From Ornithodoros turicata (lineage: Eukaryota > Arthropoda > Arachnida > Ixodida > Argasidae), in assembly GCF_037126465.1 (NCBI RefSeq), contig NC_088206.1, forward strand, positions 66,653,687 through 66,717,686: a stretch of DNA of 64,000 bases, read 5' to 3'. The notes beneath the pieces were generated by a model. The model searched no databases. It saw nothing but the letters and a program-made list of their open reading frames with translations, and was not told the DNA's origin. Positions 55,770-64,000 of the stretch are shown here, piece by piece (the first letter of the stretch is position 1; every line of letters starts with the position of its first letter). A program made the position numbers and the translations under genes.

Positions 55770-58700
55770 ATGCCAGACCCGAGTAGTCCCACGGGAGCCG
55801 GCTCGAGTCCCGGGTTGCGAAGCCGCCGAACTGCTCTCGCAAATGCTGCGGCGTTCGCGATGGTCATCCTCTCTGGGTATCTCGCAGCGACGGCGAGGAA
55901 TCATAAGCACTGGAGCAGGATGGTCGAGTGAGTATTTCGCGAGACTTTTTACTGCTCTATGAACCTTTTCTATTCTATATGGATAGTGCACGAGCCCGGC
56001 ACACAGAGGGACGATATACCAACACAGTTCCTTCTGTCCTCGACGACACCAACAACCTTCTGCTTCTTACGACCTAAAATCCTGATATCCATTTCGCTAT
56101 GTTTAGCAAGATGACATTTCCAGAACGTTTCGGCAGGTGATTCTTGATGGGGAAAAAAAGAAAAAAGAACTGTTATCAAAAGAAATTTCTAGAAAGCCCA
56201 GAGCTTTCTATTGTGACACACAACATCTTGAAAGGAGAAAGGAGCTTCCGATCTGTGAGTTCTCCTTCCTTACTTCTTCTTCTTCTTTTTTTTTTTTACT
56301 TCGTCGTACCGCGCAAGTTTCCACTTTTCGATAACATCTTGAACTTCCTTTATGTCCTAAGCCTCGCAAGTTCTCCATACAGCGTCTTATTGGAGTGTTT
56401 TCGAGGCAATATTTTTTTTAACTTCCGTGGTCGGAAAAAGACGTCGCAACGGTAGTTGGTCTTCTGCGCCTTCCGCTTTCAGCACAGTCACTTTTGAGAC
56501 ATTGATTCAACCCAATTCGAACGAAAATCCAAACAGGGCCGGCACTTGGCGAAAACTGATGGCGAATTCGAGCGGTCATTTCGTGGCAGCACGTGCTAGC
56601 GCTTGAAAACTGCCAGGTCGATCAGGTCGGAAAACTGGCCCGTTGTTTTCCCGTGGACGCCGCCATATTGAAAGCGCACAGCCCTCTATCGGGGGGAGGG
56701 GGGGGCACGTTGAAAACTGCTTATCGCACAAGCCAGAGAGAAGGAAAGCATACAGGCCGTGTGCTTCCTCCCTGGTACGGCTTTCCTCCTCTCATGCTTC
56801 TGCTGCTGGTGTGAGGCTGGCTGGATAACGTTGTATACCGCCACCAAATAAGAACATCGATCTCGTGAACAACTACCTATCACTGTCAAAATCAAAGAAA
56901 GTGACTCAGAAAGCTGCATCGCTTAAAAGGAAATCAGGGCACATGCCCAAGCTGCCATATGTGTCACTGCCTCCAATTTCCATAAGCAGCGAAGAAGAAA
57001 TACATCATCTCAAACTTCAGATTACTGCACATTTGTAAGTCAAATCACGCTTCAGTGGTTATGGAAATCGTCTTCCGTTTTGCCATCACCGAAATGCAGA
57101 CGGTAACATCTGTTTCGAAACGTCATTTTGCTTTGGGTCTTTGGTCGAGGACTAGAATCGCGTTAGCGATAACTTGTGGGCAGTTCGCGTCACTTTTTTA
57201 CTTGGTTGTTTTTCAAACAAAGTATAGAAGCTCTATTTATTTCTTATCAGCGTTGCGAGAACCGCAACGCACTGCGCTTTTTACACTTATTGCGGAGCTT
57301 TAGTAGATTGGAAGGTGCTTTCATTAACGGTTTCGAAAATGTGGTAAGCCAATAATGAGTTTCAGTGCATAGTACGCTATCGCCTTTGCGGACGTAAGGG
57401 CGCAAAACATAAAGGGAGCTTCGCGCAGGGCACAGAACCACCACGCTGTCCCTGACGTACCCAAAGGCGACAGAGCGCAGTGTACTAAAACTCTTCATTA
57501 CCGAGTACATCGTACGGTATCCCCATTGCGTACGTAATGGATAGCGTTGATGATTCTGCGCATAACGGAACGCAGTGTGCAGAACCACAACGCTAACCAT
57601 TACGTACGCAAAGGCGATACCGTACGATGCACCAAAAACCCGCTATTCTGTCGCTCAACTAGTGTCGTCTGCTATGCTTTCTATTTCTTCACCATCCATG
57701 TCGTCTGCTTCGCTCACTATCCTGCCATCGTCTGCTTCAAAACTGCCTCGGCGTTCTATTTCTGGCACACTTCTTTTACCTGCTATTTATGCACGTACAT
57801 GTATTAGTTACTTAATCCTGAACTTACCGTCTGTCTATAAATCGATCCTCTGCTATCTTCTGCCTCCAATGTCGTCTGCTATCTTCCGCCTTCATCGTCG
57901 TCTGCTAATCCGCTCTACTCTCCATCCGTGACGTTCGTGTTTTACTTACCACCCACGTGCGTTATTTTGTTCCTCTCTTCGCTATAGAGGTCAGCCGACT
58001 GTCGGATTTGTGCAGCGCTTGGTGGTGACGTTAAACCGATTTCAACATCCAGCGCTTTTGGCGACGGGCAGTGCCATGGTCGTGCTGTTGATGATCAGAC
58101 TTGTCAACAAGATGAGTCATGGGAACAGTTGGAGGGACGATTCGGACGACCAAAACATGTTGGGACAGACTGTCATTGTCACCGGTGCCAATGCAGGCAA
58201 GTGATTCTCTTTATGAATTAATTTACAGATTCCTTACTGCCTGCGTTGTTTATGGTAACTGATTTATGGAGTTTTTTGAGGGCGCTGCAGAAAGCGGGTA
58301 CACAGAAAACGCAACGATTTACAGCCACTTGAGTTTCCTACGTAATAAATTTAACGCCCTCACTCCCTGTGTACGCAGGTATAGGGTTTGAGACGGCAAG
58401 AGACCTGGCCCGCAGGCGGGCCCGCGTCATCCTGGCCTGCCGATGTCGCTCTAAAGGGGAGGAAGCTGCACAGATCATACGGCAGGAGACCAACAACGCA
58501 GCTGTGGTATTCCGCCACTTGGATGTCAGTTCTTTGCGGTCCGTGCAGACATTTGCGAAGGAAATACTGGCTTCGGAATCAAGGCTGGATGTCCTCATCA
58601 ACAACGCAGGCATCACGAGTATGGTTTCCATTTGGTTACAGAAACGAATCATGTATCATGTCCATGTCCATGTATGGTACATATACGAAACGTGCTATGT

Positions 58701-60858
58701 CAGGGCCTGCACCCTGTAGGAATACCTCAGTCGTCATACCTCCTCAATTACCAACGCATATTGTCTTATTGAGACAGGATACATTCATCAATTCAATTAA
58801 GCTTTTTTTTCTTCGGTGCTGATTGCTTTGCTTTTTTTTTGCACCTTGGTGTCCCTTTAAAGTAAAGTACAAGTACCCAGAAATGTACTTAAAGTAGCAC
58901 AGAAGTGTTTTTTAACACCCCGTTTTTTTCTATAAAACTGTTAAGCGGGCCAGTAAGATGCACCGTGAGAAGTAATTAACCCTACAGAGTCATAATTATC
59001 GCAGAAATTGAATTTAAAGTACACCGCATAACGTGACAGCGCGCAGCGGTGGTTCCAGCCTGTGATCTGCGTATGACCTCACGCTGACGCTACACGGGCC
59101 GCGCTCGCTGATTGGTTCAGAGAAATGGTGCTACTTAGAGAGGTCCGCTGCTCAGCTGTTCGGGGCTCTGACAAAGCATTGCTCCTGGCTCGGTCATGGT
59201 TCGGCCGCTCCTCTCATCCCAAATTCGGCGGGGGAACTGGCAACACTGGTTTACGGCGGCAAAGGGAGAGGGCGCTGACCCCCATTGACCAGCGAACCAG
59301 GACGCGCGGACTGTGTAACGTCATCGGTGACGTTGCATCATGCTTCTCCTCCTCGTTACACACGGAGTGAGGAGTTGAGGGTGAACGCTATGAGGGTGAA
59401 GCTATGTTTACGTGAATTTTTTCCCGGGAAACAAATTGTACACATCAAAACCTTTCCTGCTATTCGGTAAATAGGTTTGTATACAAAAGACGTCATAGTG
59501 TTCGACAGCGCCACCAATTTGGTAGAGTTGAACTACTCTCGAAGCTAAGGGGCGAACAAGATCGCACCCGAAAGCCAAGGTATTAAGGGATTACGATGGT
59601 CCCTGAAAGGGGCGCCACCTTCGGTCCTACTTTTCTTTCACTAGAAGGCAGCGAACAAGTGCCCCTTCCCCTCCCCTTCCGATTTGTTTCGGTTTCAGTC
59701 TGTCTACCCACGTCAAGATGACGTTTCTCGGGTATAGAGGTCTATTGACACACACACTTTCATCAGACGTCTTAATCTGAATTTTTTTTTTTTGGATGGC
59801 CCTCTGTACTCGATGAAAGTAGTACTTGGGTACTTTGTACTTCAAATACTTACCTTCACTGCAAGTGGCCTCCAATGTGTGGCTGCAATGCACTTCCGCG
59901 TGTTATTCAGCATAATGTGTCCTCAGTGCAGATTCAGCTACACTCTAAGAAAAAAATGAGTAAAACGGGGAGTAATTGCAGCTTCTACTCTCCTAGTCTG
60001 CAATTACTCCCCATTTTAGTCCCCTAACCCAACATTTAGTCCCGACATTTACTCCCCAGGACTGCAAATTGTCACTAAACTTCGCGAATGGTCTCCTGAA
60101 TGCGACAGTCTACGTAAATATGTGCCTTTGGTCAATTTGAACGACATAAGGCTGTATAACTCAGACAACGTAGCAATTTTCTAGACACACAGAGTAAGAA
60201 ACAGTTAGCGCATCTTTCTTGCAAATTGTGCCCTAGTATGGCGCAAGATTTTATAGCACTCGATATATCACGGTTGACGGTTTGCTTCAAAGTATTTTCA
60301 TGCATGCGCACCAATTATGTACCTGGGACTCTTACAACAGCGCGTGAAATGCGGTCTTCACTCTGTGACATTCATTTACTCCCGTGCATTTATTCCCGAA
60401 AGGGACTATTTTTTGTGGCAATGCAATTACTCCCCAAAAGGAGTAAAAGTACTCCTTTTTTTTCTTAGAGTGTATCGGTATGCGTTGCGCAGAAAGGATA
60501 GCGCACAGGGAACTGCTGCTGGTCGCGCAGCTCTCCTGCGTTATTCGAAACGGCGTTTCACAACGGCATGGTTGTTTTTACCTACAATAATAGGCAGCCT
60601 TTCCTTTTTCTCCCCTTGTTGCGGATTGGATTACCATTGTTTCCCGGTAAGTCGGATAGTCTAGCAGATACGGCCGTATTCAGCCACAGCAGAGACGTCG
60701 ATTATTTTGTGGGTTCAAGTATCGTAACTTTAACGATTGTTCCCCCTTTGCTACTCTTATTTTAGGCCCAAAAGGAAGGAGGTTAACCAAAGAAGGTCTA
60801 GAAGTTACCATGGCAACGAATTATCTTGGACCATTTCTGCTGACCAATCTCCTACTAG
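55770..60858 (+). CDS. Retinol-dehydrogenase-like SDR (SDR-2), 5' part, four exons
   Basis: Exons: 55770-55927, 57988-58196, 58379-58618 and 60766-60858. Phases agree throughout (2, 1, 1, 1 outgoing). About 233 residues are present; the catalytic Tyr/Lys and the C-terminus are missing and should lie beyond position 64000. Seen: hydrophobic stretches at about 23-40 and 75-92, TGANAGIG at 118-125, NNAG at 197-200 and [14 protein letters not shown]. The intron phases after exons 2-4 are the same as in SDR-1, so the two are duplicates. The N-terminus before the anchor is longer and unlike SDR-1. Intron 2 begins GCAAGT, a GC-AG intron. A TTTATTTCAG just upstream of the ATG may be an acceptor for a 5' UTR exon. 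Function is inferred as NADP(H)-dependent retinal or aldehyde reduction. Confidence 0.85.
56640..56835 (+). repeat. Interspersed repeat shared with 4.2 kb (inverted)
   Basis: It shares TTTTCCCGTGGACGCCGCCA and AGAGAGAAGGAAAGCA with 4170-4400 on the other strand. It lies in SDR-2 intron 1. Confidence 0.6.
57350..57640 (+). repeat. Palindromic MITE family (ATCGCCTTTGCGTACGTAA), two copies
   Basis: Two adjacent units (about 57350-57500 and 57500-57640) share CGCTATCGCCTTTGCG, GCGTACGTAATGGATAGCGT and its inverse. They match 34430-34548. They lie in SDR-2 intron 1. Confidence 0.6.
57664..57907 (+). repeat. GTCGTCTGCT motif cluster, SDR-2 intron 1
   Basis: Exact copies at 57664-57674, 57700-57709, 57871-57881 and 57897-57907, plus ATCGTCTGCT at 57727-57736, all on plus. 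The cluster ends 80 bp before exon 2 of SDR-2. This is the densest group in the window. Confidence 0.8.
59471..59747 (+). repeat. AATAGACCTCT MITE family, copy 5
   Basis: It carries the family core (TTTGGTAGAGTTGAACTACT and TTCGGTCCTACTTTTCTTTC) and the right end TCTCGGGTATAGAGGTCTATT. The left end is degraded (AATAGGTTTG). It lies in SDR-2 intron 3. Confidence 0.7.
59941..60472 (+). mobile_element. MITE with CACTCTAAGAAAA ends
   Basis: 532 bp with inverted ends CACTCTAAGAAAAAAATGAG and TTTTTTTCTTAGAGTG, TA on both sides, and mirrored GGGGAGTAATTGCA/TGCAATTACTCCCC blocks. It lies in SDR-2 intron 3. Confidence 0.8.
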
Positions 60859-61886
60859 GTGAGTTCCCGTCGTACGCTTACGTCGCTCTGCGTGCACATC
60901 GAAGTGCCTATGGCGCGATGGCTTAGCAGTTCTGGCGGATAAATGTTCCCGAGAACTAACTTTACCCATTGAAAACAATTTACCCAGAGTAACGCTCCCA
61001 CGGACAGCTTTGACGTCACTCATAAAGGGTCCAATCGCGTGAAATAGCTGGAGGAATAGAAATGACTGCAGGCTGCCTCCAGATGGTGTATGTGACTGAG
61101 GTGCCCCTGTTGTTGTTGCGCCGCGAACGTTTTAGTATAAAATGTGTTAGTTGCTGTGAAATAAAATTAATGATTCTTATGGGCTTCCCAACAATACCTG
61201 TACCCTAGAAGAAAAAGAAAAAAAGAAAGATCATGTGCTCGTAGAGGGCTCCTTATGTCGCCGCAGAGAAAGAGAGGTACTGGTGCGGCGCATCAGCTCC
61301 TTCCGTCGCGTAACCCGGTGCGGACCGCGCACCCCCCTTGTGGCGCCACTGGCGACGTGTTCTGCAACGAATAAAATGAGTTCCTGCGAGAGAACAGCTC
61401 GTGCAGGTGAGGTGACGTACAGAGAGCGCGCAGGGACTCTGTTCCCCATACCTCCTCCTCCTCCTCCGCTCGTGAAAAGAGCGTATAGGAGAAAGCGGGA
61501 ACGTTGTGACGTAAAGTGGTCCCCGGGCACGTGACTCGTGACGTAGAATGGCGCAGCGCAAGTAGGCGGCAAGTAGGCAAGTATAAGCGGCGCGTGAGCT
61601 GAGAAGAAAGAAACAAAGAAAAAATGCAAGGGGACTCCCATACGTCACGCGAGGATCGTGTCGGCCGGCCGTGTTTGCTTCTCTTACTGTTTCTTTAATT
61701 TGATTCCGCAGTGACAGCACAGCGCAGACCGAAAGTATTTTGGCATGGTGACTCCCGATGAACAGCTTGACGAGAGGGTGTTAAATGTCACCTCACTGCC
61801 CCTGTAACATTGTCAATTAATTTTATTTCGTTTATTAAGCCCTCAAAAAAGGCCCGAAGGCATTACACAAGGGGTGTTATAACAGG

Positions 61887-62010
61887 ATGGGAATCGATGT
61901 TCTGAGGCTGGAACACATAGAAAGGACAAATACGTACAAAGACATCCAGAAGTTGTGGGTTCCAGCCCTATACAGTTGGCTAACCTTTTCAGTGACTTCC
62001 TTCTTTCTTC
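61887..62010 (+). repeat. Composite tRNA-Thr-like SINE, internally shortened copy
   Basis: GATGTTCTGAGGCTGGAACA and a decayed B-box (GTGGGTTCCAGCCCTATA), then GGCTAACCTTTTCAGTGACT, match 44695-45095 read on minus. The middle is missing. Confidence 0.7.
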
Positions 62011-62389
62011 CTTGTTTCATCGTTCAACGTGTTACAACAGAAATAGATACACATATAATTCGTCAAACCACGAGATGAGCTCAACACACATAGATAGATG
62101 TGCATTAGAATCTGCTTACCAAAAAGCTGTTTCGAAAAGAAAGAAAAAGTTATCAAGCAGGTAGTATTGGCATCGTGAAGGAGAACAAACAAACTAAGGA
62201 ACAGAACCAAAGGGAATGTTGAGAGTTATAGGGCAAGCTGGGTGATTTTATGTACTGGGAAACAGCGCGTTGAAACGAGGCACTGTCGACGATGCTGACG
62301 GGTGGCATCTGGGAGGAAGTTATGAACTCCAGCTCACCTTATGGAACCAGGAGGAAAACTCACAATAATAAATCTTTGTAATAATGACA

Positions 62390-62484
62390 CGAACGAACGA
62401 ACCGAAACCGGAACAGGAACCGGAACCGGAACCGAACCGAAACGAATGAGCGAACGAACGAACGAAACGAACGAACGAACGAAA
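62390..62484. repeat. GAAC-type simple repeat
   Basis: GAACGAAC and GAACCG units, imperfect, about 95 bp. Confidence 0.9.
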
Positions 62485-64000
62485 TAAGAATTGGACATGG
62501 TTCGAAACGCATTTGAATGCTATGGCTTTCCAGGACTATCCTTCGGCGCCCGCACTCGTTTCGATTCCGTTGTAACTCCTTTCCTGGTTCTCGTTTCTCT
62601 CTCCTTCCATCTTCCCTGTTTGCAACCGCTACAGACGGACCTACACGGCTATCGACGATGGTGAGCCCTATAAACCTATCGTTTTTAAAGGGAAATAGAA
62701 GCTGAACCTCAGGACGAGAGCCGCCGATATTTCGAACAAAGCCTGCTCGTACATACAGAAGAAAGAGCGAAAATACGAAAACAACACTGGACGAGCTCAG
62801 TTACTCTTTGTTGACTTCGTGTTTCTTTTTTTTTTTTCTTTCTTCTCTCCATTCACTATGTACGGCAACCAACCATCCCCTATTAAATTTGTACTCCGAG
62901 AGACTGCCTGTTTCAAAGCAAAAAGTTACGCTTCATGAGATAACGCAACGAAAAATAAGGTCCCTGTAGCATCAACAACACGTTTTATCCCATCTATGTG
63001 TAGGAATTAATGAAAACGTGCGCTGCCCTCCGCCCCTTCTCTGGTGTCTAGTGACACCTAGTGGCAGCTAAGAAACAACAAAGCAAAAATGAAGGTACGG
63101 GAGTGGCGTTAGCTTTATTTCCTTCCCACTCGCGGGAGACCCGTGTTTTCCGTACGATGCGCTATAAAGCTCACTATAAAAGCAGTGACACGTGGATACG
63201 ACACAATTTAATGCTCTTTTCTGAGCTGCGAAAGGGGTGTTTTCGCGACATGAAAGCGCGCGTGGAGCAAAAGGGCGAGACAAATAAAAGGTTTGCCGTG
63301 AATAAGGACGTCTGTCGCTTCAATGGGGAGGCTGTTAGATGTCGGTGCAAACGCGGGAGAGCACGTCGCGAAAAAGGAGTTGTAGAACACGGGAAGCAGG
63401 GGATACGTGGCTTTCGGGGTTGTCGTGCTTTTGGAAAGGCGCAAGTCTGCGCAATTTGCGCAGGTCTTTGTGCACAGATCTCATCGTTACATGCTCGTTG
63501 GCGAAAAAGAAGGAAGGGAAAAGATGCACACGTGCGAATTTATGTGCGTTGTATTTTCTAAAGGAACGAAGAGAAGAAAGAAAGTTAAAAAAAAAGGAAT
63601 GTTCCACTTTTGTGTGTGATGCTCTTTTATAATCTTGAGCGTTGTCGCTTTTGGTAACCCTCTCAACAACAACAACAACTTAGACAGCACACTGGCTCCA
63701 CGGCAAACCTCGCTGCATCATTCCACGTAGCAGTCAATTCACGGGCGTCCATAGCAACCAGTCACGGCGCAGCAAGTCACTCTTCTGGTTCCGCTACAGC
63801 ATCCTAGTTCCTTTTTAGCAATGGCCGCTCTTACGAAGAGAGCTGCAGAAGGACATCTCCATGTACAACAACATCTTTCGCTCGTGAGAGTCCATTTTAC
63901 CAAATGCAAATCACTTACAGAAGAACGCACGCAAAAACCACCATTTCAGGACGGACTTCGTAAAGCACATACGCCAAACCCGCTGTGCATACAGCGGCGG

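Larger units (their letters stand above)
60859..64000. other. SDR-2 intron 4 (or 3' part), to window end
   Basis: No exon carrying the expected SDR segment (the Ser-x12-Tyr-x3-Lys region) could be found before the window ends. Seen: a composite SINE fragment, an AACG-type simple repeat and T-rich tracts. Confidence 0.5.

Noticed and set aside
61231..61720. Overlapping minus-strand frames of 107-155 codons
   Set aside because: Arg/Ser-rich translations of GC-rich DNA with no motif and no splice-supported context. They do not fit the missing SDR-2 exons.
63061..63632. 166-codon plus frame near the right edge
   Set aside because: Lys/Arg-rich, with overlapping long frames on both strands, and no family resemblance.
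63951..64000. Acceptor-like CCATTTCAG at the right edge as SDR-2 exon 5
   Set aside because: Joined in the required phase it meets a stop within five codons and lacks the expected SDR sequence.

Overview
The window is eukaryotic nuclear DNA from an invertebrate, most probably a tick or a related arachnid. The genes have short exons with GT/AG junctions and introns of roughly 65 bp to 4.6 kb. The encoded proteins are metazoan families, and noncoding DNA is packed with small transposons. The tick assignment is an inference from the general look of the tRNA-derived SINEs and MITEs; no bacterial, organellar or viral gene was seen.

Layout. (1) 0.3-13 kb: two paralogous tetraspanins transcribed away from each other (A on minus, 269-6016; B on plus, 7656-13000). 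They share the same four-exon plan, intron phases and an 86-codon exon 3. Both have an eight-cysteine large extracellular loop like the TspanC8 subgroup (ADAM10 partners in animals). (2) 18.2-26.5 kb: a UBL7-like gene with an N-terminal ubiquitin-like fold and C-terminal UBA domain. Its last intron holds a nest of transposons, including a full-length Tigger/pogo element with an uninterrupted 505-codon transposase, itself inserted inside a MITE. (3) 36.5-46.3 kb: a complete seven-exon retinol-dehydrogenase-like short-chain dehydrogenase (SDR-1). (4) 55.8-60.9 kb: the first four exons of a second, similar SDR (SDR-2), which runs off the right edge. An orphan exon at 30.7 kb and a possible terminal exon at 14.8 kb belong to unrecognised genes.

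The rest is intron or intergenic DNA filled with repeats: MITEs with TA duplications (mariner, pogo/Tigger), hAT-like elements with 8-bp duplications, foldback elements, tRNA-derived SINEs and minisatellites. The oddest signal is a 10-11 bp word, GTCGTCTGCT(A), found exactly at least 18 times in noncoding DNA. It is often paired or clustered, and several copies lie just upstream of exons. No operon-like cooperation between the genes is apparent; the window shows two local gene duplications (tetraspanins, SDRs) around a single-copy ubiquitin-receptor-like gene.
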